Position numbers and translations under genes: made by a program
In this document: positions 1-10,831 of the stretch, one piece after another
How the letters are laid out: the number at the start of each line of letters is the position of its first letter
Numbering within the stretch: position 1 is the stretch's first letter
The notes under the pieces: generated by a model
The model's input: the letters and a program-made list of their open reading frames with translations, nothing else
The model's database searches: none
What the model was told of the DNA's origin: nothing
Assembly: GCF_020386635.1 (NCBI RefSeq)
Contig: NZ_CP081942.1
Span: 3,968,001 to 4,032,000, forward strand
Origin: Pseudomonas sp. MM211
Lineage (GTDB): Bacteria > Pseudomonadota > Gammaproteobacteria > Pseudomonadales > Pseudomonadaceae
Direction of reading: 5' to 3'
DNA: 64,000 nucleotides

Positions 1-42
1 TTTTAGGCTTTCTTCAAAAAGTTCTGCAAAGCTTTCGCTCAT
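1..42 (-). CDS. rpsA: 30S ribosomal protein S1, N-terminal fragment (runs off window)
   Basis: Only the first 14 codons are in the window. They read MSESFAELFEESLK, the conserved start of ribosomal protein S1, which binds mRNA on the 30S subunit and helps initiation. A good ribosome binding site (AGGAATCAAC before ATG) supports the start at 42. It follows cmk on the same strand, the usual cmk-rpsA order in gammaproteobacteria. The 138 bases between cmk and rpsA probably hold an rpsA promoter and leader. Confidence 0.9.
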   Translation of the reverse strand, partial: MSESFAELFEESLK

Positions 43-180
43 GTTGATTCCTGTTGGATCGGGCGGGGATTCGCCCTGCTCCGCATTCCAGACAATGCGG
101 GTTTGTTCATATAAAAGAAGACCTACGGGACTTGGACTGGTCTCCCGCATGCCTTCCTTGTGAGCCGAAAATGGCTCTTT

Positions 181-870
181 TCAACCGGCGAGGTCGCGAT
201 TGGCGACTTCGCTCAGGATTCTTTCAAGCACCTGCTCGATAGATAATTCGGTGGAATCCAGCTGGATTGCATCGGCTGCCGGCTTGAGCGGAGCCACTGC
301 GCGCTGGGTATCGCGCTCATCGCGCGCCCGAATCTCATCAAGAAGACTCGCGAGATTAACATTATCTCCCTTCGCCTTCAACTGCAGGTAACGTCGATTG
401 GCCCGTTCCTCGGCGCTGGCGGTCAGGAAAACCTTCAGCGGCGCCTCTGGAAACACCACGGTGCCCATATCACGACCATCGGCCACCAGGCCCGGCGCCT
501 CGTTGAAGGCGCGCTGGCGCTGCAGCAGCGCATCACGCACTGCTGGCAGTGCCGCGACCTGGGAAGCACCGGCACCGATCTGCTCGTTACGGATGGCGTC
601 GGTCACCTCCTCGCCTTCGAGGATGATGCGCTGCGGCTTGCCATCACCTGCAGCGAGGAACTGCACATCGAGGTGCGCGGCCAACAGCTTCAGCGATTCT
701 TCGTTGCTCAGGTCGACACCGTGATTGCGTGCGGAGAACGCCAGCAGGCGATACAGCGCGCCGGAATCCAGCAGATTCCAGCCCAGTTGCTTGGCCAGCA
801 GGCCAGCAACCGTGCCCTTCCCCGAGCCACTAGGCCCATCAATAGTAATGATCGGTGCATTGAGGCTCAT
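181..870 (-). CDS. cmk: Cytidylate kinase
   Basis: A cytosolic nucleoside monophosphate kinase of 229 aa, the normal family size, that phosphorylates CMP and dCMP with ATP. The P-loop [10 protein letters not shown] lies at residues 11-20, and the [11 protein letters not shown] motif, typical of CMP kinases, near residue 130. The ATG at 870 overlaps the end of tyrA-aroA by four bases, so translational coupling is likely. It sits directly upstream of rpsA in the aromatic amino acid/translation block. Confidence 0.97.
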   Translation of the reverse strand: MSLNAPIITIDGPSGSGKGTVAGLLAKQLGWNLLDSGALYRLLAFSARNHGVDLSNEESLKLLAAHLDVQFLAAGDGKPQRIILEGEEVTDAIRNEQIGAGASQVAALPAVRDALLQRQRAFNEAPGLVADGRDMGTVVFPEAPLKVFLTASAEERANRRYLQLKAKGDNVNLASLLDEIRARDERDTQRAVAPLKPAADAIQLDSTELSIEQVLERILSEVANRDLAG

Positions 871-3107
871 TGCTGCCCCTCCACTGCCACGCGCATGCCA
901 ACCTGTTCAGCCAGGGCGAGGAAGTTGGGGAACGAGGTGGCGACGTTGGCGCAGTCGTGGATGTGGATTGGCGCCGTGGCGCGCAGCGACGCAACGCTGA
1001 AAGCCATGGCGATACGGTGATCGCCATGGCTGTGCACCACGCCGCCACCGATCTGACCACCATCGATGATGATGCCATCCGGGGTCGGCTCGCACTTCAC
1101 GCCCAGGCTGATCAGGCCATCGGCCATGACCTGGATGCGGTCGGATTCCTTGACCCGCAGCTCTTCGGCGCCACGCAGAATGGTACGGCCTTCGGCGCAG
1201 GCCGCAGCCACGAACAGCACCGGGAATTCGTCGATGGCCAATGGCACCAGCTCTTCGGGAATCTCGATGCCCTTGAGCTTGGCACCACGCACACGCAGGT
1301 CTGCAACTGGCTCGCCGCCGACTTCACGCTGGTTTTCCAGGGTGATGTCACCGCCCATCAGACGCAGGATGTCGATGACGCCAGTACGGGTCGGGTTGAT
1401 GCCGACATGCTCGAGCACCAGTTCAGCATCCGGGGCAATGGAAGCTGCCACCAGGAAGAACGCTGCCGAGGAAATGTCCGCAGGCACTTCGATGCGCGTG
1501 GCACTGAGTTTGCCACCGGCCTGCAGGGAGGCCACCGGCCCGTTTGACTCGACGGCATAACCGAAGCCGCGCAGCATGCGCTCGGTGTGATCACGGGTCG
1601 GCGCTGGCTCGGTCACGGTGGTCACGCCCTCGGCGTACAGGCCAGCCAGCAGCAGGCAGGACTTAACCTGAGCACTGGCCATCGGCAAGGTGTAGGTCAG
1701 CGCCTTGAGCTTCTGGCCACCACGAATGGTCAGCGGTGGACGACCGTCCGGACCGGTTTCGACCACAGCGCCCATTTCACGCAGCGGGTTGGCCACGCGA
1801 TTCATCGGACGCTTGGACAGCGAAGCGTCGCCGGTCATAGTCACGTCGAACGGCTGGCCAGCCAGCAGGCCAGACAACAGACGCATGGAGGTGCCGGAGT
1901 TGCCCACGTAGATCGGGCCGGGTGGCGCCTTCAGGCCGTGCAGACCAACGCCATGGACGGTCACGCGGCCATGGTGCGGCCCTTCGATAACCACGCCCAT
2001 GTCGCGGAACGCCTGCAGGGTCGCCAGGGCGTCTTCGCCCTCGAGGAAGCCTTCGACTTCGGTAGTGCCTTCGGCCAGCGAGCCGAGCATGATCGAGCGG
2101 TGGGAGATGGACTTGTCGCCTGGAACGCGGATACGCCCACGGACATTGCCACCAGGATTAGCCAGGAAAACCAGATCGTTCGAGTGCATAGCGTCCACAT
2201 AGGCCCGACGGGCCAGTATTTTGCTGAAATGTTCGCGGGCCACGCGGGCGCGAGTGAATACGCCCAGCAGATGATGCCCGTCCCCTGCGTCGACCGCGTC
2301 GCGCAAGGCGTCGAGGTCGTCGCGAAATACATCCAGAGTGCGCAGCACCGCCTCGCGGTTGGCGAGAAAGATGTCGTGCCACATAACCGGATCACTGCCG
2401 GCGATTCTCGTGAAATCGCGGAAGCCGCCGGCGGCGTAGCGGAAAATTTCCAGATTTTCGTTGCGTTTGGCCAGCGAGTCGACCAGACCAAAGGCCAACA
2501 AATGCGGCAAGTGGCTGGTGGCGGCGAGCACCTGATCGTGATGCTCGACCTGCATGTGCTCGACGTCGGCACCCAGCTCGCGCCACAACTGATCGACCCG
2601 TTGCAGGGCCACGGCATCGGTCTGCGGCAACGGCGTGAGGATCACCTTGTGACGCTTGAATAGCTCGCCATTGGCCGCTTCAACGCCGCTCTGCTCGGAG
2701 CCGGCAATCGGATGGCCGGGTACGAAACGCGCCGGCACACCACCGAAGACCGCGTCCGCAGCGCGCACCACATTGCCTTTGGCGCTACCGGCATCGGTTA
2801 GCACGGCGTCGCCCAGATCCAGTTTGGCCAACTCAGCAAGCAAGCGTTCCATGGCCAGGATAGGCACCGCCAGCATGATCACGTCCGCGCCCTGACAGGC
2901 GGCAGCCAGTTGCTCCTCGCAGCGGTCGACCACGCCAAGCTCGACAGCCATACGGCGAGCCTGCGGATCCAGGTCGACGCCGACCACTTCGCGGCACACG
3001 CCACGGGCACGCAAGCCCTTGGCGAAGGAACCACCGATCAGCCCCAGGCCGACCACGACCAGGCGCTCGACCAATGGTTTGATTACTGGTGTAGTGCGTT
3101 CGATCAC
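867..3107 (-). CDS. tyrA-aroA: Bifunctional prephenate dehydrogenase / EPSP synthase (TyrA-AroA fusion)
   Basis: One 746-aa reading frame joins two shikimate/tyrosine pathway enzymes. Residues 1 to about 300 are prephenate dehydrogenase: NAD-binding GLGLIGGSF at 20-28, [11 protein letters not shown] from 131 and SHLPH around 198. Residues from about 308 to the end are 5-enolpyruvylshikimate-3-phosphate synthase: [10 protein letters not shown] at 329-338, an SGTSMRLL motif, and KESDR near the C terminus. The first makes 4-hydroxyphenylpyruvate, the second EPSP from shikimate-3-phosphate and PEP. This fusion is known in Pseudomonas. Its start overlaps the hisC stop (ATGA) and its stop overlaps the cmk start, so hisC, tyrA-aroA and cmk look like one coupled operon. 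Confidence 0.96.
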   Translation of the reverse strand: MIERTTPVIKPLVERLVVVGLGLIGGSFAKGLRARGVCREVVGVDLDPQARRMAVELGVVDRCEEQLAAACQGADVIMLAVPILAMERLLAELAKLDLGDAVLTDAGSAKGNVVRAADAVFGGVPARFVPGHPIAGSEQSGVEAANGELFKRHKVILTPLPQTDAVALQRVDQLWRELGADVEHMQVEHHDQVLAATSHLPHLLAFGLVDSLAKRNENLEIFRYAAGGFRDFTRIAGSDPVMWHDIFLANREAVLRTLDVFRDDLDALRDAVDAGDGHHLLGVFTRARVAREHFSKILARRAYVDAMHSNDLVFLANPGGNVRGRIRVPGDKSISHRSIMLGSLAEGTTEVEGFLEGEDALATLQAFRDMGVVIEGPHHGRVTVHGVGLHGLKAPPGPIYVGNSGTSMRLLSGLLAGQPFDVTMTGDASLSKRPMNRVANPLREMGAVVETGPDGRPPLTIRGGQKLKALTYTLPMASAQVKSCLLLAGLYAEGVTTVTEPAPTRDHTERMLRGFGYAVESNGPVASLQAGGKLSATRIEVPADISSAAFFLVAASIAPDAELVLEHVGINPTRTGVIDILRLMGGDITLENQREVGGEPVADLRVRGAKLKGIEIPEELVPLAIDEFPVLFVAAACAEGRTILRGAEELRVKESDRIQVMADGLISLGVKCEPTPDGIIIDGGQIGGGVVHSHGDHRIAMAFSVASLRATAPIHIHDCANVATSFPNFLALAEQVGMRVAVEGQQ

Positions 3108-4213
3108 GCGTTCAGCACCTTGCGCAGCGCCTCCAGGAAACGGGCGTTTTCGGCCGGCAGGCCGATGGACACGCGCAGGTGGTTGGGCATGCCATAGCCG
3201 GCGACCGGTCGCACGATCACACCTTCACGCAGCAGCCCCTGGTTGATCGCAGCGGTATCACGGCCAAAGTCGATGGCCAGGAAGTTGGCCTTGGACGGAA
3301 TCCAGCCCAGGCCCAGCTCGCGGCAACCTTCCTGCAACTGCAGCATGCCGGCGGCGTTGATTTCACGGCTGCGCGCCAGATAATCAGCATCGTCGAACGC
3401 TGCGCAGGCCGCGGCCAACGCGAAGCTGTTGACGTTGAACGGCTGACGCACACGGTTCAACACATCGGCGACCTGTGCCGAACTGAGGCCGTAGCCGACA
3501 CGCAGCGACGCCAGGCCATAGGCCTTGGAGAAGGTGCGCGAGACCAGCAAGTTGGCGTGACCGGCGAGGAAATCCAGGCCATCGGGCAGTTCGTCGCCAT
3601 CGGCGTATTCGATGTAGGCCTCGTCCAGCACCACCAGCACGTTTTCCGGCACACCGGCGAGGAAGTCGTGCAGCGCCTGGGTGTCGAACCAGGTACCGGT
3701 CGGGTTGTTGGGGTTGGCGATAAACACCACGCGGGTGTTGGCATCGATGGCCGCCAGCATGGCCGGCAGGTCATGACCGAAGTTTACTGCCGGCACTACC
3801 TTGGCCTGGGCGCCAACGGCCTGCGTGGCGATCGGGTATACGGCGAACGCGTGCTCGCTGAACACAGCATTCAGACCAGGGGCCAGGTACGCGCGGGCGA
3901 CCAGTTCGAGGATGTCGTTGGAACCATTGCCCAGGGTGACCTGAGCCGTGGAAACGCCACAGCGCTCGGCCAGCAGGGTCTTCAGGGTGAAGCCATTACC
4001 GTCCGGGTAGCGGGTGAGATCGTCCAGTTCAGCACGAATTGCCGCCAGCGCTTTGGGGCTCGGACCGAGCGGGTTCTCGTTGCTGGCCAGCTTGACGATG
4101 CTGGCCGGATCCATGTTCAGCTCACGGGCCAACTCGTCGACCGGCTTGCCTGGCACGTAGGGGGAAAGTTTCTGCACGCCTGGCTGGGCCAGGGCGATGA
4201 AATCACAGCTCAT
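3104..4213 (-). CDS. hisC: Histidinol-phosphate aminotransferase (HisC2-type)
   Basis: PLP-dependent class I/II aminotransferase of 369 aa, converting imidazole acetol phosphate plus glutamate to histidinol phosphate; paralogues in aromatic operons may also transaminate aromatic keto acids. Visible motifs are SNENPLGPS (44-52), NPNNPTGT (167-174), DEAYIEY (197-203) and the PLP lysine in SRTFSKAYGL at K230. It sits between pheA and tyrA-aroA, overlapping tyrA-aroA by four bases. This placement, away from the histidine operon, suggests a share in phenylalanine/tyrosine synthesis (inference). Confidence 0.93.
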   Translation of the reverse strand: MSCDFIALAQPGVQKLSPYVPGKPVDELARELNMDPASIVKLASNENPLGPSPKALAAIRAELDDLTRYPDGNGFTLKTLLAERCGVSTAQVTLGNGSNDILELVARAYLAPGLNAVFSEHAFAVYPIATQAVGAQAKVVPAVNFGHDLPAMLAAIDANTRVVFIANPNNPTGTWFDTQALHDFLAGVPENVLVVLDEAYIEYADGDELPDGLDFLAGHANLLVSRTFSKAYGLASLRVGYGLSSAQVADVLNRVRQPFNVNSFALAAACAAFDDADYLARSREINAAGMLQLQEGCRELGLGWIPSKANFLAIDFGRDTAAINQGLLREGVIVRPVAGYGMPNHLRVSIGLPAENARFLEALRKVLNA

Positions 4214-4298
4214 AAACGGGCCTCAGGCTGCAGGCCCCAGGCTACGGGTACAAGCCTGATTCCGCCTGTAGCCCGCAACCTGCGGCCTGGAGCCGCAG
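4214..4298. repeat. Imperfect inverted repeat between pheA and hisC
   Basis: The 85 bases between pheA and hisC contain related GCCTCAGGCTGCAGGCC and CTGCGGCCTGGAGCCGC segments in opposite orientation, able to form a long imperfect hairpin within the operon. This kind of variable GC-rich hairpin is common between pseudomonad operon genes. It may tune processing or readthrough; no T-tract makes it a clear terminator. Confidence 0.4.
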
Positions 4299-5408
4299 TT
4301 AAAGTACTGCTTTGGGGTAGGAACCCAGCACTTTGAGCGCCACGGCTTCCTGGTTGATTTTTTCCAGCACGTCCTTGATCAGCGGGTCGCGGTGGTGGCC
4401 GACAAAATCGATGAAGAAGGCGTAGGTCCACTTGCCGCTGCGCGACGGGCGGGTTTCGATACGGGTCAGGTCGATACCGTTCTGATGGAACGGCACCAGC
4501 AACTCATGCAGTGCGCCTGGCTTGTTGCGCATGGAAACGATAACCGAGGTCTTGTCGTCGCCAGTCGGCGGGACTTCCTGGTTGCCAATGATCAGGAAGC
4601 GCGTGGAGTTATCCGGGCGATCTTCGATCTTTTCGGCAAGCCGGGTCAGGTCGTACAGATTGGCAGCCATGTCACCGGCAATGGCCGCCGAGTTCCACTC
4701 ACTCTTCACCCGCTTGGCCGCCTCAGCGTTGCTGGCGACGGCTACGCGCTCGACATTGGGGTAATGAGCATCCAGCCACTTGCGGCACTGGGCCAGTGAC
4801 TGAGCATGGGAATAGATGCGAGTGATGCGGTCTGCTTTGGTGGCATCGCCGATGAGCAGATGATGGTGAATGCGCAGTTCCACCTCGCCACAGATCACCA
4901 GATCATGCTCGAGGAAGCTGTCGAGGGTGTGGTTGACCGCACCTTCGGTGGAGTTCTCCACGGGCACCACGCCGAAGTTGACCGCGCCAGCCACCACTTC
5001 GCGAAACACCTCATCGATGGCAGCCATGGGCTGGCTGATCACCGCATGACCGAAATGCTTCATCGCCGCGGCCTGGGAGAACGTGCCTTCCGGGCCGAGG
5101 TAAGCGACCTTCAGCGGATTCTCCAGCGCCAGGCAGGAGGACATGATCTCGCGGAACAGTCGCGCCACTTCCTCGTTGCCAAGCGGGCCACGATTACGCT
5201 CCATCACCCGCTTGAGCACCTGCGCTTCACGCTCTGGACGATAGAATACCGGCACCTCGCCTTCCGGCAGCGAGGCCATCTTCACCCGCGCCACTTCTTC
5301 GGCGCAGCGTGCACGGTCGCTGATCAGTTCGAGAATCTTCTCGTCCAGGCTATCAATGCGCAGGCGCAGAGCCTGCAGCGCCTGGTCGGTATTCGCATCC
5401 GCAGTCAT
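4299..5408 (-). CDS. pheA: Bifunctional chorismate mutase / prephenate dehydratase (P-protein)
   Basis: A 369-aa P-protein making phenylpyruvate from chorismate by way of prephenate. Residues 1 to about 95 form the helical AroQ-type chorismate mutase (starting with LRLRIDSLDEKILELI). The prephenate dehydratase domain follows, with the NSTRFLIIG motif near 270. A C-terminal ACT domain carries GALHELL and RIETRPS, the phenylalanine-binding elements, so feedback inhibition is expected. The start abuts the serC stop (one shared base). Confidence 0.96.
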   Translation of the reverse strand: MTADANTDQALQALRLRIDSLDEKILELISDRARCAEEVARVKMASLPEGEVPVFYRPEREAQVLKRVMERNRGPLGNEEVARLFREIMSSCLALENPLKVAYLGPEGTFSQAAAMKHFGHAVISQPMAAIDEVFREVVAGAVNFGVVPVENSTEGAVNHTLDSFLEHDLVICGEVELRIHHHLLIGDATKADRITRIYSHAQSLAQCRKWLDAHYPNVERVAVASNAEAAKRVKSEWNSAAIAGDMAANLYDLTRLAEKIEDRPDNSTRFLIIGNQEVPPTGDDKTSVIVSMRNKPGALHELLVPFHQNGIDLTRIETRPSRSGKWTYAFFIDFVGHHRDPLIKDVLEKINQEAVALKVLGSYPKAVL

Positions 5409-6493
5409 CAGCCGTGCTCCTTCTCGAACTCCGCCATGTAAGCGACCAGCGCCTCTACGGCATCCAGGCCCACGGCGTTATAGATGGAAGCACGCATGCC
5501 GCCCACCGAGCGATGGCCCTTGAGGTTAAGCAGACCACGGGCGTCGGCACCGGCCAGGAACGACTTGTCCAGGCGCTCGTCAGCCAGGCGGAACGGCACG
5601 TTCATCCACGAACGGGCATTGCGGGCAATCGGGTTGCTGTAGAACTCGCTGGCGTCGATCACGCCGTACAGCAGCTCCTTCTTGGCCTTGTTGCGCTGCT
5701 CCATAGCGGCAACACCGCCCTGCTCTTTCAGCCACTCGAAGACCAGGCCGGACAGGTACCAGGAGAAAGTCGCCGGGGTGTTGTACATCGAACCGTTGTC
5801 GGCAGCGATCTTGTAATTGAGCATGGTCGGGCAGGCGCTGCGCGCACGACCGAGCAGGTCTTCACGAATGATCGCCACCACCAGTCCGCTGGGGCCGATG
5901 TTCTTCTGGGCGCCGGCGTAAATCAGGCCGAACTTGGAGATATCGATTTCACGCGAAAGGATATCGGACGACATGTCGACCACCAGCGGTACGTCGCCGG
6001 TCTCGGGAATCCAGTCGAACTGCAGGCCGCCGATGGTTTCGTTGCTGGCGTAATGCAGGTAGGCGGCGTCCTTGGACAGCTGCCACTCGTTCTGCCCGGG
6101 AATGGCGAAGTAATCGTAGGCCTTGGCGCTGGCAGCGACATTGACGTTGCCGTAGCGGCGGGCTTCCTCGATGCTCTTCTTCGACCAGATGCCGGTATCG
6201 ATGTAATCGGCGGTACCGTCTTCAGGCAGCAGATTGAGCGGGATTTCCGCGAACTGCTGGCTGGCCCCGCCCTGCAGGAACAGCACCTTGTAGTCGGAGG
6301 GAATGGTCAGCAGGTCGCGCAGATCCTGCTCGGCCTTTTCAGCGATGGCCGTGTATTCGTCGCTGCGGTGGCTCATTTCCATGACGGACAGGCCTTTGCC
6401 CTGCCAGTCGAGAAGTTCGGCCTGGGCACGCTGCAGAACGGCTTCGGGAAGCGCGGCCGGGCCGGCGCAGAAGTTAAAGGCTCGCTTGCTCAC
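5408..6493 (-). CDS. serC: Phosphoserine aminotransferase
   Basis: PLP-dependent class V aminotransferase of 361 aa, the usual SerC length. It converts 3-phosphohydroxypyruvate to phosphoserine in serine synthesis and also acts in pyridoxine synthesis. Motifs: NFCAGPAALP at 7-16, GGASQQFA at 75-82 and the PLP lysine in YAGAQKNIGPSG at K197. It lies between gyrA and pheA on the same strand. The 92-base gap to gyrA holds a strong stem-loop, so serC may start a separate transcript. Confidence 0.97.
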   Translation of the reverse strand: MSKRAFNFCAGPAALPEAVLQRAQAELLDWQGKGLSVMEMSHRSDEYTAIAEKAEQDLRDLLTIPSDYKVLFLQGGASQQFAEIPLNLLPEDGTADYIDTGIWSKKSIEEARRYGNVNVAASAKAYDYFAIPGQNEWQLSKDAAYLHYASNETIGGLQFDWIPETGDVPLVVDMSSDILSREIDISKFGLIYAGAQKNIGPSGLVVAIIREDLLGRARSACPTMLNYKIAADNGSMYNTPATFSWYLSGLVFEWLKEQGGVAAMEQRNKAKKELLYGVIDASEFYSNPIARNARSWMNVPFRLADERLDKSFLAGADARGLLNLKGHRSVGGMRASIYNAVGLDAVEALVAYMAEFEKEHG

Positions 6494-6547
6494 AATTCAC
6501 TCTCGCTTGACTGTCTGGTTACAGCACTACATCTATCTGGCGAAATG

Positions 6548-6575
6548 CTGCCTGCCGCATCGCTGCGGCAGGCAG
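6548..6575 (-). terminator. Stem-loop downstream of gyrA
   Basis: A perfect 12-bp stem (CTGCCTGCCGCA/TGCGGCAGGCAG) with a TCGC tetraloop lies just after the gyrA stop. Only a weak T-run (CATTTCG on the minus strand) follows, so termination may be partial. Confidence 0.55.
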
Positions 6576-6585
6576 AGCGGCGCTT

Positions 6586-9402
6586 TTACGCGTCGCGATC
6601 TTCCTCGGCGGGCTCATCGCCTTCTGCTGCCGGCTCTTCGCCAACAACGGCGTCATCGGCTTCATCGGTTTCGGCGACGACGATAGGATTGCCCTCTTCG
6701 TCCAGCGCCTCTTCGATGTCCTCTTCGGACGGCTCCTGCACACGCTCCAGGCCGACCAGTTTCTCGTCCTTGGCCAGCTTGATCAGGGTCACGCCCTGGG
6801 TGTTACGGCCAGAACTGGAGACTTCGTCGACGCGGGTACGCACCAAGGTGCCCTGGTCGGAAATCAGCATAATTTCTTCGCCATCCTGAACCTGGATTGC
6901 GCCAATCAGCGAGCCGTTACGCTCTTTGGTGATCATGCCGATCACACCCTGGCCACCACGACCGCGACGCGGGAACTTGCTCAGCGCGGTGCGCTTGCCA
7001 AAACCGCGCTCGGAGGCGGTAAGAATCTGCGCACCGGACTCGGGAATCAGCATGGAAATCAGGCGCTGCTCCTTGCCGATACGCATACCGCGAATACCAC
7101 GGGCGCCACGGCCCATGACACGCACCACGCTTTCAGCGAAACGAATCACCTTGCCGGCACTGGAGAACAGCATGACTTCCTTGGCACCGTCGGTAATGGC
7201 GGCGGCGATCAGAGTGTCGCCTTCCTTCAGTTTCAGGGCGATCAGGCCATTGGAGCGCGGACGACTGAACTGCACCAGCGGGGTCTTCTTCACGGTACCG
7301 GAGGCGGTCGCCATAAAGATGTAGGCACCCGTCGGTTCAGCCACCAGTTCGGCGGTCTCGCCTTCGACTTCTTCGACCTCGGCCACGTCGGCAACTTCTT
7401 CGGCTTCTACAATCTCGCCTTCGAGCACGGCGTCATCGCTGTCATCCACGTCGTCGGCGCCGGCCTGCTGTTGCAGGGCTTCGAGGTCGATCTGCAGCAT
7501 GGTGGTGATGTACTCACCTTCTTCCAACGGCAGCAGGTTGACCAGCGGACGGCCGCGAGCGGCACGTGACGCCTCGGGAATTTCGTAAGTCTTGAGCCAG
7601 TACACCTTGCCCTTGCTGGAGAACAGCAGCAGCGTGGCGTGACTGTTGGCGACCAGCAGGTGAGCGATGTAGTCCTCATCCTTGATGCCAGTGGCCGACT
7701 TGCCCTTGCCGCCGCGGCGCTGGGCCTGGTACGAGGTCAGCGGCTGGGTCTTGGCATAGCCACCATGGGAAATGGTCACCACGCGCTCTTCTTCGGGAAT
7801 CATGTCGCCGAGGGTCAGATCCAGACGCGAATCGAGGATCTCGGTACGGCGCTTGTCGCCGAACTCGGCCTTGACCGCTTCCAGTTCCTCACGGATCACT
7901 TCCATCAGGCGCACGGCGCTGGTGAGGATGCGGATCAGCTCACCGATCTGGGTGAGGATTTCCTGGTACTCGGCCAGCAGTTTTTCATGCTCGAGGCCGG
8001 TCAGGCGGTGCAGACGCAGGTCAAGGATCGCCTGAGCCTGTTCTGGCGACAGGAAGTACTTGCCGTCACGCAGACCGAACTGTGGATCGAGGTTTTCCGG
8101 GCGGCAGGAATCGGCGCCGGCACGCTCGACCATGGCTTCTACGGCGGTCGATTCCCACGGCGTGGAAATCAGCGCTTCCTTGGCCTCGGAAGGCGTCGGC
8201 GAGGCTTTGATCAGGTCGATGACCGGGTCGATGTTGGACAGCGCAACAGCCTGACCTTCAAGGATATGGCCACGCTCACGGGCTTTACGCAGTTCGAACA
8301 CGGTACGCCGGGTCACCACTTCACGACGGTGCAGGACGAAGGCGTCGAGCATGTCCTTGAGGTTGAGGATCTTCGGCTGGCCGTCGATCAGTGCCACCAC
8401 GTTGATGCCGAACACGCTCTGCATCTGGGTCTGGGCGTAGAGGTTGTTGAGGATCACCTCGGGCACTTCGCCGCGGCGCAGCTCGATGACCACGCGCATA
8501 CCGTCCTTGTCGGACTCGTCGCGCAGCTCGGTGATGCCTTCGAGTTTCTTCTCTTTGACCAGCTCGGCGATCTTCTCGATCAGGCGAGCCTTGTTCAGCT
8601 GGTACGGCAGCTCGGTAACGACGATCTGCTGGCGACCACCGACCTTGTCGATATCTTCGACTTCGGCACGGGCACGGATGTAAATCCGCCCACGACCGGT
8701 GCGATACGCTTCGACGATACCGGCGCGGCCATTGATGATGCCGGCAGTGGGGAAATCCGGGCCGGGGATGTATTGCATCAGGTCATCGACCGTCAGCTCC
8801 GGGTTGTCGATCAGCGCCAGACAACCGTCGATGACTTCGCTCAGGTTGTGCGGCGGAATGTTGGTCGCCATGCCCACGGCGATACCGCTGGAACCGTTGA
8901 CCAGCAGGTTGGGGATCTTGGTCGGCATGACCGCCGGGATCTGCTCGGTACCGTCGTAGTTGGGTACCCAGTCGACGGTTTCCTTGTGCAGGTCGGCCAG
9001 CAGCTCGTGAGCCAGCTTGGTCATGCGCACTTCGGTGTATCGCATGGCGGCAGCGTTGTCGCCGTCCACGGAACCGAAGTTACCCTGGCCATCGACCAGC
9101 AGGTAACGCAGCGAGAACGGCTGAGCCATACGGACGATGGTGTCGTAAACGGCGGTATCACCGTGCGGGTGATATTTACCGATCACGTCACCGACCACAC
9201 GGGCGGATTTCTTGTACGCCTTGTTCCAGTCGTTGCCCAGCTCGCTCATGGCGAACAGCACCCGACGGTGCACGGGCTTGAGGCCATCGCGCGCGTCCGG
9301 CAAAGCACGCCCGACGATCACGCTCATGGCGTAGTCGAGATAGGACTGTTTCAGTTCGTCTTCGATGTTGACCGGGAGGATTTCTTTGGCCAGTTCGCCC
9401 AT
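6586..9402 (-). CDS. gyrA: DNA gyrase subunit A
   Basis: The 938-aa breakage-reunion subunit of DNA gyrase. The start at 9402 (MGELAKEIL) is chosen because it matches the family N terminus and has an AAGGAAT ribosome binding site; an upstream in-frame ATG at 9438 would add 12 unlikely residues. The quinolone region reads [10 protein letters not shown], with T83 and D87, the unmutated form. Catalytic Tyr is Y122 ([10 protein letters not shown]). The GyrA-box motif QRRGGKG precedes the C-terminal DNA-wrapping beta-pinwheel. That domain is interrupted at about residues 642-690 by a strongly acidic stretch rich in D, E and V, and the C-terminal tail is also acidic. Confidence 0.98.
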   Translation of the reverse strand: MGELAKEILPVNIEDELKQSYLDYAMSVIVGRALPDARDGLKPVHRRVLFAMSELGNDWNKAYKKSARVVGDVIGKYHPHGDTAVYDTIVRMAQPFSLRYLLVDGQGNFGSVDGDNAAAMRYTEVRMTKLAHELLADLHKETVDWVPNYDGTEQIPAVMPTKIPNLLVNGSSGIAVGMATNIPPHNLSEVIDGCLALIDNPELTVDDLMQYIPGPDFPTAGIINGRAGIVEAYRTGRGRIYIRARAEVEDIDKVGGRQQIVVTELPYQLNKARLIEKIAELVKEKKLEGITELRDESDKDGMRVVIELRRGEVPEVILNNLYAQTQMQSVFGINVVALIDGQPKILNLKDMLDAFVLHRREVVTRRTVFELRKARERGHILEGQAVALSNIDPVIDLIKASPTPSEAKEALISTPWESTAVEAMVERAGADSCRPENLDPQFGLRDGKYFLSPEQAQAILDLRLHRLTGLEHEKLLAEYQEILTQIGELIRILTSAVRLMEVIREELEAVKAEFGDKRRTEILDSRLDLTLGDMIPEEERVVTISHGGYAKTQPLTSYQAQRRGGKGKSATGIKDEDYIAHLLVANSHATLLLFSSKGKVYWLKTYEIPEASRAARGRPLVNLLPLEEGEYITTMLQIDLEALQQQAGADDVDDSDDAVLEGEIVEAEEVADVAEVEEVEGETAELVAEPTGAYIFMATASGTVKKTPLVQFSRPRSNGLIALKLKEGDTLIAAAITDGAKEVMLFSSAGKVIRFAESVVRVMGRGARGIRGMRIGKEQRLISMLIPESGAQILTASERGFGKRTALSKFPRRGRGGQGVIGMITKERNGSLIGAIQVQDGEEIMLISDQGTLVRTRVDEVSSSGRNTQGVTLIKLAKDEKLVGLERVQEPSEEDIEEALDEEGNPIVVAETDEADDAVVGEEPAAEGDEPAEEDRDA

Positions 9403-9626
9403 GAGTAGCCTGATTCCTTTTTTCTGGTGAAACTCCACCGGTTCATTGGGAACCTGGCGAAGCGCGTCGCGATGGCATCAGGCCAGCGACGACTCACGAC
9501 AAATCAATACGTTATGCCATGCATTCGAGCAGTAATGGCGACCGCTGGCGGTGCCCCTGAAAACTGCCGGAGCTTACCACAAAGCATGCCTCGCACCTAT
9601 CCCTGAAGGCGCATGAAGCCAGGGGA

Positions 9627-10697
9627 TCAGTGCAGGCGCCTGCGAGACATCAATTGGGCGATCTTGGCGGCGTCCGGACGCTCGATCACGCCCTTCTCGG
9701 TCACCAGGAAATCCACCAGATCGGCGGGTGTCACGTCGAAACGCGGCTCCACCTCGTCCACACCGGCCACCTGATCGCTCTGCGGGTAGGCAAGCGGCGC
9801 ATGGCCGAGCTCGTGAAAAGACTCTTCGCCGCTCTCGGCCTGCAGGTCGATGACGCCACTGGGTGCCACCACCATCAGCCGCACGCCGTGATGCATGGCA
9901 GCCACCGCCAGTTGATAGGTGCCGATCAGCGCGAGGACGTCTCCGTTGGCTGCAATCCGCTCGGCGCCGACGATGGCCCAGGTGATGCCGCGCTCTTTCA
10001 TGAGATGGGCCAGCGCGGCATCCGCACTGAGCACTACGGCTATGCCCTCTTCGCGCAGCTCCCAGGCCGCCCGCCGAGCGCCCTGCAGCAATGGCCGACT
10101 TTCACCCATGTAACAGCGCTCCAGCAGACCTTCGAGCTGAGCGCCACGGATCACCGCCAGCGCCGTACCGAAACCACCGCTGCTCATCGCCCCCGCGCAG
10201 CCAATGCTGAGCAGGTTTTGAGAGTTGCCCTGAAAGCCGCGAATAAGCTCCACGCCCAACTGCGCCATCACCAGACTGGCCTCGCGATCACGCTGATGGA
10301 TGCCGTAGGCCTCGTCTTCGAGCACCTGCAGCGGCTCCGCACCAGGCCGCGCGCGCGTCAGCCGATCGTGCATCTGCTGCAGTAGACGCTGGCCGTCGAG
10401 AACATTCAGGCCCGCGCCAGACAGGCGCTGAACATCGGCCTGCAGCCCGGCGTGCCAGTCGCCACCTTCATCGGCGCGCTGGCGAGCGCCCAGCACCAGG
10501 GCATAGGCACTACAAATGGCCATGGCAGAAGCGCCCTGCACCGCGCCGCCAGCCAACATCTCGACCACCGCAGAGACCGAATGGCAGGCATGCCAGACCT
10601 GTTCACCAGGCAGGCGGCGTTGATCGAGCACATGCAGAGCACCCTCGCGCCAGACAAAGCCCACGACCTGCTCGGCAGCCAGCAAACGCTCGCGCAT
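9627..10697 (-). CDS. mtnA: Methylthioribose-1-phosphate isomerase
   Basis: A 356-aa protein of the eIF2B-like/MtnA family, isomerising 5-methylthioribose-1-phosphate to the ribulose form in methionine salvage. Recognised by its N terminus (MRERLLAAEQ), NLLSIGCAGAMSSGGFGTAL, the IVGAERIAANGDV segment, and RFDVTPADLV near the C terminus. The frame is open back to 11021, but ATG at 10697 matches the family and has GGAG seven bases upstream. It is divergent from mtaD with 134 bases between the starts, consistent with a shared regulatory region for 5-methylthioadenosine recycling. Confidence 0.95.
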   Translation of the reverse strand: MRERLLAAEQVVGFVWREGALHVLDQRRLPGEQVWHACHSVSAVVEMLAGGAVQGASAMAICSAYALVLGARQRADEGGDWHAGLQADVQRLSGAGLNVLDGQRLLQQMHDRLTRARPGAEPLQVLEDEAYGIHQRDREASLVMAQLGVELIRGFQGNSQNLLSIGCAGAMSSGGFGTALAVIRGAQLEGLLERCYMGESRPLLQGARRAAWELREEGIAVVLSADAALAHLMKERGITWAIVGAERIAANGDVLALIGTYQLAVAAMHHGVRLMVVAPSGVIDLQAESGEESFHELGHAPLAYPQSDQVAGVDEVEPRFDVTPADLVDFLVTEKGVIERPDAAKIAQLMSRRRLH

Positions 10698-10831
10698 TAC
10701 CCACTCCATCCTCGAAAGCCGGCCAGTATACTCCGCAGCAGAGGCCAGCCGCACCCGCGCAGAGCGCCGGGCACCTTCAAGACCGGGACATTCCTCTATA
10801 GACTCGGCGTTTTCACTGACGGAACCCACCC

